Shown one piece after another: positions 1 to 11,000 of a DNA stretch of 64,000 nt (the first letter of the stretch is position 1; each line of letters starts with the position of its first letter). The stretch covers positions 74,809,910 to 74,873,909 of the forward strand of contig NC_081303.1 in NCBI RefSeq assembly GCF_030435805.1, written 5' to 3'. A program made the position numbers and the translations under genes. This DNA comes from Mustela lutreola. Its lineage: Eukaryota > Chordata > Mammalia > Carnivora > Mustelidae. The notes beneath the pieces were generated by a model, which saw only the letters and a list, made by a program, of their open reading frames with translations, was not told the DNA's origin and did no database searches.

Positions 1-1045
1 TGGGCTCAGGGTACCCCAGACCCCTTTCAACAACCCTCCCTCCCAGTGGTTAAACTTTGTGCCTTTGACCATCTCCTAGGTCTGAAGATATTTTATGCAA
101 AGAGTTCTTGAGCCCCTGAGGTCGAGGGTGGGGGTACTGACATCTTCTTGGCTTCTGGGACCCCCCTCCAGTTGAGGTTGGGAGAACAGAGGCAGGAATG
201 TTAGCTGTCCCTTCCGCCCGGGGACAGGCAACCCTTAGATATTGCCTCAAGAGCCCCCTTCCTGGCCAGCGGGGAGATGGACCCTCCCTTGCTCAGTGCC
301 TCCTGGCCAGGGGGCACCCCTCACCCAAGGGATCTGTACATACATTTCCTAAGTCTGTGTCGTTTGTCCCCCCTCCCCCATGTTGCATGCATGTTACACT
401 CTACAGCCAAAGCATAGCCCTGGGTCCTAGAACCCTCCTCTCTTCGGGGTGGGGGGGGTGTTGGTGGGGCGGTGGCAGGGACTGGATTCAGTCCTCCTGA
501 CCTGGTATCTTTCCCAGGGGCATCTGTGGAGGCAGAAGAAAGCAGTGGACAATCCCCAAATACCATCTGTAGACTTGGGAAGGGATTTATTTTTATTTTT
601 TTATGCATATATTTTAGGGCTGTAGATTTATTTTCCTCATGTGTTTTCCGTGGCAAATGACAATAATCAATTACGTGTACACGTCACCTCTGACTTTTCA
701 AAGCCTTTTACAATGATCGGCATTTTCCTCCTCCCGCCCGGCCTGGGCGGCGGGTGGGCCCCCAGCATCTCCTTTCCGGCCGAGACGCGGGGCTCCAGGA
801 GGGGTCCCGAGCCAGGACGGCAGCGAGGCGGGGAGGCCCCACGGGTGCGAGCCGCTTCACTCCTGCAGCGGCGGGGCCTGGCCGCCTCGCCGGCCCTTCG
901 CGGAGCGCCCGGAGCGCGTCCTGCCGCTGCGAGTCTGGGTCTCCGCGGTCTCTGTCCCGGCCTTTCCGTGTCGTTCGCGCGTCTCCACGGGTCGCGATGA
1001 TACCAAAGGGAAATCGTCTTCATTAAAGTCCCTGTTTCTTGTACC
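1..1045 (+). other. SHC1: SHC1 3' untranslated region (3' end of gene only)
   Basis: No coding exon is visible here. The sequence is unique, becomes AT-rich with TTTATTTTTATTTT-like stretches near 590-640, and ends in a CpG-rich stretch. In human the gene directly upstream of PYGO2 on the same strand is SHC1, encoding the p46/p52/p66 adaptor proteins, so by synteny this is its 3' UTR. An ATTAAA signal at 1022-1027 followed by GT-rich sequence is one possible cleavage site; the true end could be earlier, near 700, where the AT-rich part stops. The identification rests on synteny rather than on coding sequence. Confidence 0.55.
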
Positions 1046-1414
1046 TCGGCCTCGTGGTCCCTGTTGCTGCTCGTCCGCGGCCCCGTCGGCGGGGGGTGGG
1101 TGGGGGTCTCCCGCACCCACGCGTCCGCGCAGCGACCCTCGGCCCGGGCCGCCCGGTGGCCCCGCCCCTGCCCCGCCCCCTCGCCGCGCGGTGGAGGCGG
1201 CCGCGCCGACTTCCGCTTCCGGCCACCGCCGCCGCCGCCGCCGCTGCTGCTGCTGTGGCCGCGGGCCGGCGGCTGGCGCTGCGCTCGCTCCCGGGCCTCG
1301 CCGCCTGGCCTGGCCGCTCCTCGCGGGCGTCCCGACCCCGCTCCCGGCGATGGTGCTGCCCGAGCGCGCGTCTGTCCCCCGCCGCCGCTGACCCCGGCCC
1401 CCACCCCCCGCCCC
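720..1414 (+). promoter_or_regulatory. PYGO2: CpG-island promoter and 5' UTR of PYGO2
   Basis: The island is dense in CG dinucleotides and continues to about 2060, through exon 1 and intron 1. Two adjacent ETS-type sites, ACTTCCG and CTTCCGG at 1209-1222, lie about 200 bases before the start codon; this is a common arrangement at TATA-less housekeeping promoters. The transcription start cannot be fixed from sequence but probably lies at about 1200-1300. The island reaches back over the presumed end of SHC1, so the two genes are separated by only a few hundred bases at most. Confidence 0.6.
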
Positions 1415-3525
1415 ATGGCCGCCTCGGCGCCGCCCCCACCGGACAAGCTGGAGGGAGGTGGCGGCCCCGCACCGCCCCCTGCGCCGCCCGGCACCGGGAG
1501 GAAGCAGGGCAAGGCCGGTGAGAGCGCCGAGGGGCTGGGCCCGCCGAGCACTCCAGGGGCCGGGGGCCGGGGCCGGGGGGCGAGGGGTGGTTCCGGGGGC
1601 CCGAAGGGAGGCTCGGGCGGGAGGGGTGGGGGTCTGGCGTCACGGATGGGGCACCCCGGAGCCCCGGGGGAGTCGGAGGGCATGTCTGTCGTTGAAGGGA
1701 GGAGGCGGCCGAGAGTGCGGTCGCGCGGCGTGTCTCGTGTGGCACCTTTGTTCGTACCGAGTCTGGGAGCGGGCGCCTGTCCGAGTTGGAGGAGCCCCTC
1801 CGGGCGCGTCCGGGACCCTGGAGGTGGGGCAGCCCCGGGGAAACGCGTTTGTGTGTGCCCTGTGCTGCGCTTCCAGGTCTGCAGATGAAGAGCCCGGAGA
1901 AGAAGCGGAGGAAGTCCAGTACGCAGGTGGGTGGTGCCGCCCCCCCGTGCGCGCACCTGCCTCGGGTGCGGGGAGCACGGCGGCTCCGAGGCTCGCCCCG
2001 TCCCTCCGCTTCCTCACCGATGGGGGGTGGGCGCCGGGGGGCCGCCGATCTTCCCGGTCCGGCCAGCGGGCTTCCTCGCCCTGCACGTTTCCTGTCCCGA
2101 TTCCCTCCTGGCAGGCGACACCTCCCCCTTACCGAGGTGTGTTCGGTGACTTCTCCGGCCCTCTGTGCTCCTGACGCTTTGACGGTTTGGGGAGATAGGC
2201 ACCGTCCCTGTTTTACAGAGGAGGGATCCGCGGCCTTAAAAAGCGGAACACCCCCCTAGGGGTCTCGAGCTTACCGGCTGTCAGAGCGAGGACTCAGCCC
2301 GGTTCTGTTGCTCTATTACAGTCTGAGGTCTGTCCCCATTTACATCTGAGCTGGCCGTCGGGAACGTCCAGAACACGCGGTTTTCGCTGCCCTCCTGTGG
2401 TTTTGTGGCTGTGCGCTTCCCTCTCTGACCCTCCTTCCCTCACCTGTTCCCCACTAGGGCCCTGCATACTCACATCTGACGGAGTTCGCACCACCCCCGA
2501 CTCCCATGGTGGACCACCTGGTTGCATCCAACCCTTTTGAGGATGACTTTGGAGCCCCTAAGGTGGGGGGTGCAGCCCCTCCATTCCTGGGCAGTCCTGT
2601 CCCCTTTGGAGGCTTCCGTGTACAGGGGGGCATGGCAGGCCAGGTACCCCCAGGCTATGGCACTGGGGGTGGAGGGGGCCCCCAGCCTCTTCGTCGACAG
2701 CCCCCCCCTTTTCCTCCCAACCCTATGGGCCCTGCTTTCAACATGCCGCCCCAGGGCCCTGGCTACCCACCCCCAGGCAACATGAACTTTCCTAGCCAGC
2801 CCTTCAACCAGCCTCTGGGTCAGAACTTCAGCCCTCCTGGTGGGCAGATGATGCCAGGCCCAGTGGGGGGATTTGGGCCCATGATCTCACCTACCATGGG
2901 TCAACCTCCCAGAGGAGAGCTGGGCCCCCCTTCTCTTCCCCAACGCTTTACCCAGCCAGGAGCACCTTTTGGCCCTTCTCCTCTCCAGAGATCTGGTCCG
3001 GGGCTCCCCAGCCTGCCCCCCAACACAAGTCCCTTCCCTGGCCCAGACCCTGGCTTTCCTGGCCCCGGTGGTGAGGATGGGGGAAAGCCCTTGAATCCAC
3101 CTGCTCCCACTGCCTTTCCCCAGGAGCCTCACTCAGGCTCCCCAGCTGCTGCTGTGAATGGGAATCAGCCCAGTTTCCCCCCAGATAGCAGTGGGCGGGG
3201 TGGGGGGCCCCCAGATGCCAACAGTCTGGCACCCCCCAGCAAGGTGGGTGGGGGCTCGGGGCCTCAGCCTCCCCCGGGCCTGGTGTATCCGTGCGGCGCC
3301 TGTCGCAGCGAGGTGAACGATGACCAGGACGCCATCCTGTGTGAGGCTTCCTGCCAGAAGTGGTTCCACCGCGAGTGCACCGGCATGACGGAGAGTGCCT
3401 ACGGGCTGCTGACCACCGAGGCCTCTGCCGTCTGGGCTTGCGATCTCTGCCTCAAGACCAAGGAGATCCAGTCTGTGTACATCCGCGAGGGTGTGGGGCA
3501 GCTGGTGGCTGCTAACGATGGGTGA
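1415..3525 (+). CDS. PYGO2: Pygopus homolog 2, PHD-finger Wnt co-activator
   Basis: Three coding exons, 1415-1517, 1877-1926 and 2458-3525, joined at GT-AG introns, give 406 residues, the same as human PYGO2. The protein is nuclear: it binds BCL9 and H3K4-methylated histone H3 and helps beta-catenin/TCF activate Wnt targets. Visible parts are a basic nuclear localisation run (KSPEKKRRKSS, residues about 39-49), the N-terminal homology region with its NPF motif at residues 76-78, a long Pro/Gly-rich middle, and a C-terminal PHD finger from Cys330 to Cys382 with the Cys/His spacing of a C4HC3 zinc finger. The start codon is followed by MAASAPPPPDKLEGGGG, as in human. The last exon holds 87 percent of the coding sequence. 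No break or odd residue is seen. Confidence 0.98.
1518..2457 (+). other. PYGO2: PYGO2 introns 1 and 2 (exon 2 lies between them)
   Basis: Intron 1 (1518-1876) is still part of the CpG island, and intron 2 (1927-2457) is GC-rich unique sequence. Neither contains a recognisable repeat or RNA gene. Exon 2, only 50 bases, sits between them at 1877-1926. Confidence 0.8.
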
Positions 3526-5130
3526 CGCCAGCCCGGGGCGTGGTCTCCAAGTCTGGCTCTCGGTCCTTGTTTCCACTGGCTTCCCGTCCCCGTGGGGCAG
3601 AAACACAGTGGCTCCTGGGGCCAGAGAAGGAACCGAGGTGGGCAGGCAGAAGCGCCTGGATCACTCACCCTTCTGGAAACTACACGGACACGTTGAGATC
3701 CACAGAGATCCGGGGAACCAAAGCCCGTCTGAGTATCGTGGTGGCTCCAGTCCTGAAGGCCGAGGGGTGTGGCTGTGAGGGAAGGTGGCTAAAGGAGGAT
3801 CTGGAGGGCAGGGGCCTCCCCCATGCAGGCCACGGATGCCGGCCACGGATGCCGGCCAGCCACACCTCCTCCCCGTGGCCTTGGTGTTTGGAGTGACCTG
3901 TTAAAGGGTTCTGGCTAGAGGAGTGGGTTCCCAGCCCTGCAGAAACCTCGTTGTGGGCCTTAGGAGACAGCTGTAGGGGATCGATGGGGAATCTCCCCTC
4001 CCTTCCTCCCAAGACCTACCTAAGTCCTACCCCCGTCAGAGAACCAAATAGCTTGAGAAAGCAGGAGAGCTGTTGGCTGGGGCGGTTTCATGGTGATTCG
4101 GGGCTTCAAGACTGGGTAAGAGACGCTGTCCGGACCTGTGTGTCCCTCATACCAAAGCCACTGGCCCTTTCTCAGCCTCTCTTGGGCTTTTCTCCCAATG
4201 ACCATATTTTTGCCAAAAATTGGGCTTTGCGGTCTAACGGATCAGGATATTTGAAGTTTAGACTGCCCTGGATCAGGGACCCTGCTCGCCCGGCCCTCCC
4301 CGCCTCGCCCGTTTGTTCCGTGGTCCTGGCAGCGCGGCCATGGCGCTGGTCTCGCGCTTTTGGCGTCTGTATTCCTCCGCCTCCCTGGCTCGAAGGAAAG
4401 CTTGGACGGGCACAGACCACTTATACCTCATCTGATAGAAGGATCTCTGTCCCCGCGTGGGTAAGGGAGGTGGCGGGCCGGTCACTGCGGTGGTCCTGAG
4501 ATGCAGTCCAGAGACTGGTGTTTTGCTTCTCTTTCCCTGCCTTTCTGTGTATCTGCTGGGCCCGGGGGGTCTGGCAGTATCCCTTCGTTCCCAGAGGCCG
4601 GCACTGGGCTCTGTGTGTTCATATTTTACTTTTTTGCACCGCCTACCAGAGCTGGCCCTGCGCCCACGGAGGAGCCCCTCGCCGCGATTCCCTGCGGTTC
4701 GAGGGCACGTTCCTCGGTGGGGCGGGGAAGGCAGGCACGGTTGTGGCCCGGAGAAGCGCCCCAGGTCCCCTCGGAAGACTTAGCAATCGTACTGCAGAAC
4801 GCATTTGCCTGCCCAGGTGGGCAGCAGCGTCGAGGCGGTGGGAAAGAGGGGAGGGGGTTCTGGGCTTCTCTCTTCCAGTGTCTCTCCCCCCCCCCCCCCG
4901 CCCTTGTGTTGTGTTTGTGGTTCTGTTGCTCTCCATCTGTTGCTATTTTTGTGATGTCTTCCTCCCCTGCCTCCCATCTCTGCCTTTTGTAAGTGGCTTC
5001 TGGGGTACGGGGTCTGCTCAATTCTCTCCCTTTCCAGTACTTTTTGGAAGGAAGGGGGGGTGGCAGATATGTGGTGATGGGGTTTTTTTTGTACCGTTGG
5101 GTTAATAAAAAGACTTGAAAACGCAGACAA
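3526..5130 (+). other. PYGO2: PYGO2 3' untranslated region
   Basis: About 1.6 kb of unique sequence runs from the stop codon to the polyadenylation signal. It contains a 13-base direct duplication (GGCCACGGATGCC) at about 3830-3855 and a run of about 14 C at about 4888-4901, where base calling is unreliable. No further open frame matches a known protein. Confidence 0.85.
5104..5109 (+). terminator. PYGO2: PYGO2 polyadenylation signal AATAAA
   Basis: A canonical AATAAA in TTAATAAAAAGACTTG is followed by a T/G-rich stretch (CTTGCTCTTTCTGGG), as expected for a cleavage site at about 5125. Confidence 0.85.
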
Positions 5131-5159
5131 GGACTCCTTGCTCTTTCTGGGCACAAAGG

Positions 5160-6520
5160 TTGGAGTGAACCGCAAACCCCGGGGGGGAAGGCTTGCGGGG
5201 GGCGGATGGGTATGTGGCCCAGGGTTCCTGGCAGCGGGACTGGCAGCGAGATTGAGGGCCCCGAGCTGATCTTAGTCGCAGTCCTTAGTCCTTCCTAGTC
5301 GAGGAGCCGAGGGACGCCCGAGCGCGCCACCCCTCCCCCTGCGTCCCCGCCCGGAGAACGTGTTTCTTTTCTGGGCACATTCCTGGGCCAGGCGGGCAGC
5401 CAGCGCCTCGGGGACGGAGACCAGTGCCGTTCAGTGCTTCTAGGCTCAGCGCTCCCTCCCGCACCCCGGCCGGCGCTCGCGGTCCAGCGGAGCGGGAAGC
5501 GGCGGCCCCGGGCTAGCAGACTCCATCGGGGGGCGCCTCCGCTCCCCTGTGGCACGAGTAGCCGTGGAACCCTCCCTCGGCACCCGCGCCGGCGGAGAAC
5601 GGCCGGAGAGCTATTTCCAACCCTCGGCGCGCCGTGTCCCCTCCCCCACCCTGCAGCTGTGTCCGTCCGTCCTAGGGTCGACCTTGCCCCTCGCCCCTGC
5701 TGCCTCGGGAGGTGCCGCCCTCCGCCTTCCAGCGGCGGCTCTTCCCCGGAGAAGCTGTCTAGACGCCGGGAAGAGGGGAGGTCGCCCCTCACGCCACTCG
5801 CCCCGGGAGGGGGCGGGGGTCCGGGACCCCAGCAGGCCCCCCTCTTTGCCCGGCCTCCCAACTCCAGATCTTATTGGCCCGAAGTTTCCGCCCCCTCAGG
5901 GACGCCGGCCTCCCATTGGCCGGTCCAGGTCACGTGGTCCCGCCTCCCTCCCTCCCTCCGGGGACTGGAAACCCCGGGCGGCAGCAACAGGTCCCGGCGG
6001 GTCGCAAGGCGCGGTCAGGTGAGGCCCTACCGGGCTGGGGGGTCCCCGGACCCCCGCAGGACGCGGACGCGCAGCCAGGCGTGCGCTCCGCCGGAGACCG
6101 GGCGCTGCGTGTCGCCGCGGGGCCGGCGCGGGGGGCGCCCCGGGCGTCCGTCCCCGAGACGGAGTTGGCGCTGGGGCCCCGGGCAGGCTCCTGCTGCGCC
6201 GCGGTGCCCGCCTTAGAGGGCTGGGGGGCGGCTCCTGGACGCGCCGAGCTGAGCGAGTCGGAGGGGCAAGGCCCCCCTTCAGCTGCGGTTTCCACACCGC
6301 AGAAGGGCCGGACGCGCCTGGAAGTGTGTTTGGGCCGGACCCTGCCCGCCTGCGAGTGCGGAGGGGTGGCGGCGGGGAGCGGCGGGGGACTTCCTAATAA
6401 GGCCCAGCGACGCTGGCGGGGGAGAGCGGGGCTCCCCGGTGGCGTCTGGGATGAGCTCCGCCGGGGGAGAGAGGTGCCCGAGTGGGAGGCCCCGAGTGCG
6501 GGGGTTCCGGACTGTCTCCT
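5160..6520 (+). promoter_or_regulatory. PBXIP1: CpG-island promoter of PBXIP1
   Basis: A CpG-rich stretch surrounds the probable first exon. Within about 100 bases upstream are two inverted CCAAT boxes (ATTGG at 5873-5877 and 5915-5919), 42 bases apart, close to four helical turns, and an E-box CACGTG at 5931-5936 in the context GGTCACGTGGT, which suits USF or MiT/TFE factors. No TATA box is evident. Factor assignments come from motif resemblance only. Confidence 0.7.
5960..6018 (+). other. PBXIP1: PBXIP1 non-coding exon 1 (start approximate)
   Basis: A good donor, GTCAG|GTGAGG, at 6018/6019 lies just downstream of the CCAAT/E-box cluster. The first coding exon has 33 untranslated bases between its acceptor at 8028 and its ATG at 8062, so an upstream non-coding exon is required. 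The exact transcription start is inferred. Confidence 0.55.
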
Positions 6521-8028
6521 CTCGGGTCTCCCGAGCGTCCGTCTTGTTGACCCAGATATCGGGGCTGGTTTCCGTGGAGATGGCGGGTCTGACATCACCC
6601 TGGTTGCCATGGCGCCTGGTTCTGGAGGACCGGAGCAGGCTGTACACAGCCAGGGATAAACGGGGACTTCAGCCCAAGCTGCCGGCACTTCCTTCCTGTT
6701 AGCAGTCACACGCAGCAGCTGGGGACAGGGGACTATGACAGCCCAGTGCGTGGGGGGGCCGCCGCTCTGGGGACGCTGCAAAAGCTGGCCGGGGTGTCCT
6801 GGGGATGCTGCTTGTGCCAGGGACGCATGGGCGTGGGGAAGACACCGTGAGTGTCTGTCCCAGCTGTGGATCCCAAGGGGCTGCAGGTCGTTCAGGCTGC
6901 GTGGGGGTCTCGCCCTAGCTCAGACAGAAGGGGGCCGAGAGGGGGAGTCCTACTGCCAGGCTTCTTCCCAAGCCTTCCCAACCTTCCCTTCCCGGGTTTG
7001 CTGTCAGCCCTTTCCACTTGCCGACCTTTTGGCCCCACAGGAAACAGCCACTTATCATCTGGAGGACTAGGTCCAAGACTGGGGGGTCGGCTCCTCTGCC
7101 CCTCCTGTCTCATGCTGGGTCCTAGCTGCAGCTCCCAGCCGGAGGCGACAGTCCTGGGCCCAAGTGATGACAGGATAGATAGGTCTCCCTCCTCTTAGCC
7201 GTCTTTGCATCAGGCTTTGGAAGCTGGAGCCACTTCCCAGCCCTCCCGGCCAGGGCAGAGTGGATTATCGAACGGTTGGCCCACAGCTCTGCTGTCTGTT
7301 GCTTTGCAAACTGTGAAGTCTTTATAACGGAGAGCAGTCACGAGAACCTCTCCCCGTGGCCTTCACATGCCCCAAGGTGACACTCTGCCCATCACAGAGC
7401 ACGGAAAGAATCTGGGAAGGAGAGTCAGCATGACAAGGAGCCTTACTAAGGGTCCCCATGGACGGGTCTGCCTGGCGGCCGTGAGGACCATCCGGGAGGT
7501 TTTAAAAAGGACCCAGGCCCAGTTGGGTCAGACTCCCGGGTGATTCTGGCGGGTGCCAGTGCTGGGGGTCCCCGAACCAGACTGCGCGAAGGGCTGAGGC
7601 TGGGCGGGAGTCCTGTCATCTGCGCCCCCATGGGGGAGGGGGTGATGGTGGGAGAGTCTGGGATGGTTATTTTCTCCCTCCTCTCATCAGCTGCCCGTCC
7701 TCGGCAAGGTCAAGTTAGCCAGCCTGTGTGGCCTTCATCTTCCCTGACTAACCCAAGGGCCCTGGCCAGGTCACCCCCAGAGCCTTTCTGGGCATGTGTT
7801 TTGACCTTTTGGAGTGGCCCTGCTGGTCTGTGGGAGAGGGGACCTTCTCTGTGGCTGTGGGTAGGTTTTGATGGGCAAGGCTGGTACTGCCCAGAACAGT
7901 GGAGGTTAGGGTTAGAAGGGTTGGTTCTGGAAGCTGCTGCCCAGCCCTGGGGACCCGGCCCAGACTGCCCTCTGCATCCTGCCTTTGCCGAAGGGAACTG
8001 GCGTCCTGAAGAGCGCTTTTCTCTGCAG
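6019..8028 (+). other. PBXIP1: PBXIP1 intron 1
   Basis: The first 500 bases are still CpG island; the rest is unique sequence without a recognisable repeat or RNA gene. It ends in CTCTGCAG at 8028. Confidence 0.6.
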
Positions 8029-8061
8029 GTGGCGGCGGCAGCTTCGGGGACGCCAGCAAGC

Positions 8062-11000
8062 ATGGCTTCCTGCCCAGACTCTGACAACAGCTGGGTGCTG
8101 GCTGGCTCCGAGGTAGGGAGAGCATGCCTGGGAACCCACAGAAGAGAGGTGCTGGCAGGCCTGGGCTGCTCCCTGGGTCTGTGCCCTTCCTTGGTGCCCA
8201 CAGTCACCTGTGTCACCTCCTTCAGGCTGCCAGGGGAGGGGACTCCAGGGCCAGGAGGACAGAGATGGGGCCCCAGGAGTCAAGTGGTGGGGCTTGGACT
8301 GGGCCTTGAAAGAAGGGTACCATGGGGTCAGCTGCAAGAAGTAGGGGGCTGGTGTGAGCAGAGGGCCTGGGGCAACAACAGGAAAGCCATTTTGGGGGAG
8401 ACTGAGGCAGTCCATGGAGTGAGGTGGAGATGTAGGCTAGATTGTGCTGGAATGAAGCAGGGGGCAGAGCCTGGGAACCTCTACAGACCCAGGCACACGG
8501 GTGTCTTCCTGAGGGGTGGGTCATGGAACGGCTTTGGGTCAGAGGGACTTGGATGGTCATTGCCCTGGACAGAGCCCCCCCTCCCCCCTGGGTGAGGTGA
8601 AGAGGGGACTGTTCTGAACATCTGCAGCACAGCTGGTGGCTGTGGACGCTTGTGTCCCCAAAGCCACTGAGAAGAGAGAAGGACGTCATCAAGGGTCCCA
8701 GCCCTGGCTACTTGGTGTGTCAGGCCCTGCTGGAAGGGGCGGAGGGGACAAGGGGCAGAGGGGAGGGAGGAGGCTGGGCTCCGGGAGCTGCTGGGCCAGG
8801 ACACAGGGCCTGGGGCACAGCGGGGGAGGAGAGGGGCGGACCCTGTCATCTGTCCGATGCACTTGCCTCCTGTTGGGTATCTTTGTTAATCGAGGGGCAT
8901 TTACCTCCGGGTCCTCCCCTGTAGCAGCGGGGGCGTGGCTCCTGATGTGCCTGGCAGGCCGTGAGAGAAGACTGGTTTGAAAATTGCCAAGAACGTACTC
9001 AGATGGAGAACAGATCTCGGAGGGGTGGCGGAAGCTTGGGCAGGGGAGCGGTTGGCAAGCTGCCGAGCAGGGGTGTGCAGGGAGGGGAGCGGGGGTGGGG
9101 CTGGGGCGGGGCTGCAGGAGAGGGCTGTGTGGGGCAGAGGGAGAAGCCTGAGAGATGACCTAGACCCGGTGGTGTGAGCAGCTGCAGAGAAGCCCGATGG
9201 GGGCGTGTGGTGACCCTTAGTCCCCAGGGGGCCGTCTTCCGCCTCCCGCCAGTCTCCAGGTTTCATTTGTGGGGAGGCGGGAGACCCAGGCTTCAGCTGG
9301 CTTCTTTGGGAGAGCGGGGGGGGGGGGGGCACCTGATGTGTGTGTGTGTGTGTGTGTGAGAGAGACAGATGTGGCGGCACGTCCCAGCCCCTCCCCTCCC
9401 CACCAGCTTGCCTCTGCTCACGGCTGATTGAGTGTCGGAGGTTTTTGTGAGATGTGGGTGGGGGTCGCTGAGCGGTGTGGCAGGGTCCGGAGACCCCCAG
9501 CAGAGCCCCCCCCCCCCCGCCATGGCCCTGGATCTGTGCTCTGCAGTGGCCTTCTGCCTGCGCCCCTTCCCCAGAGCCTGCCCGTGGAGACCCTGGGCCC
9601 GGAATCCGCGGCGGACACCGAATCAGCGCGAGCTCCCCGGGCACTCGGGAGCCCCTCCAAGGCGGCTGCGGAAGAGTCCACTGGAGCTGAGGAGGGAGGA
9701 GGTAACCGGGCTCCCCTGGGGGCGGGGGTCCCATTCCCTCAGGGGAAGGGCGTTGGTTCGTCTGATTTCCGGGGTTAGTGGTGGTCTGAAGCCTTCCTGC
9801 CCCCACCCGGCCTGGCGTGTTCCTGCCCCTCCAGCTCTGCAGGGCCTGCGGCAGCCCCAGGGCTGTGTAGGGAGTTCACTTGGGGGGCGGTGGCGTGTCT
9901 CCTGGACTTTTTCTTCCACCACAGAGACCGAGACCGTCTTCCGGTCTGGGGAAAGCTCCCAGTCTGGGCCCATTCTGCCAGCGAAGACTGCGGCCGAGGT
10001 GAGGACCCTCATCGGGTTGGGGGGCGGTGGGTACGGTCCAGAGTGCTTATGGCCCTGTCTGCTCAGGGGGACCAGGAAGGCGATGGCTGTGCTGGGGGGC
10101 CCCCTGGCCTCGGAGACACGCCGGTCCGGGGAGACTCGGACGAGGGCCCTGGGGTGGCAGGCCTGGGACTGGACACAGAGGACTCGGAGGGTCAGAGCCC
10201 CCCAGGAAACCTGCCTTCATCGCCCAACATAGGTGAGATGTGCCCCTCTTTACTCTCCTTCTGGAAGGAACGAGCAGGCTCCGGGGAGGGAGTGCTCACT
10301 GGAGGGCTCGCCGCCGAGCAGGGCTGTGGTCCGGGCCCTGGCACTGAGCAGCTGGGGGGCTCCTTAGCTGTGTCTGAGACGCCTCCTCCTTAGCCTCGAG
10401 GACGCCGAGGCTCAGAGAGGTTACGTGATGCAGCCAAGGTCACGTAGCAGGGAAGTGGCAGGGCCCGGGTCTTCCCCTCGTCCGGGGCTGCTTCTCTTCC
10501 AGCCCCTTGGTTCAGCTCTCGCCCCCCATGAGTCTCCATCCTGTGTCCAGAGATGAGAGAGGGAGGGAGCTGCATGGCCTGGGCAAGAGAGGCTGCAGGC
10601 TGTCTTGTCTGAGCCAAATGCAGGTCAGACCAAGAGAGCAGGAGGCTGAGGTGGGATCACTGTGCACCCTCAGGGGGGAGGGGGTTTAGTCCCGGAACGG
10701 GTGGAGGGAAGGGCTGACGGGAGCACTGCTGGGGAGGGGTTCACACTGGAGGGGATGTTCCAGGCTCTGGGTCGGTAGGGTTGGAGGAACAGAAGGTTCC
10801 AGGCCAAGGCTGTAGCGTCCACTGTGGGATGAGGCCACCTGTCCTGTGCTAAGGAGGTGGGGCCCAGGACAGCGTGTGTGACTCTGAAGGGTGACAGGTA
10901 GAGGGAGAGGCCGGGGCCCTGGAGGGGACAAGTGCAAAGACCAGGGGTGGGCAGATTCGAGGCACGTGATGCTGAATTATCTGGGTGTGGGGCGCGCGCA

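Noticed and set aside
299-320. CTCF-like CCAGGGGGCACC in the SHC1 3' UTR
   Set aside because: The first three core positions do not fit the motif; too weak to report.
667-1956. 429-residue minus-strand open frame opposite PYGO2 exon 1
   Set aside because: Antisense to a CpG island; low-complexity Pro/Arg/Gly/Ala content.
4888-4901. Long C or G homopolymers (also about 9316, 42240, 47671, 59529) as possible structured elements
   Set aside because: Single-base runs are more simply slippage-prone tracts and possible base-calling artefacts; no evidence for function.
7540-8595. 351-residue plus-strand open frame around the first coding exon of PBXIP1
   Set aside because: It contains the exon only partly in frame and reads through the good donor at 8113; the spliced PBXIP1 model explains the conserved part.
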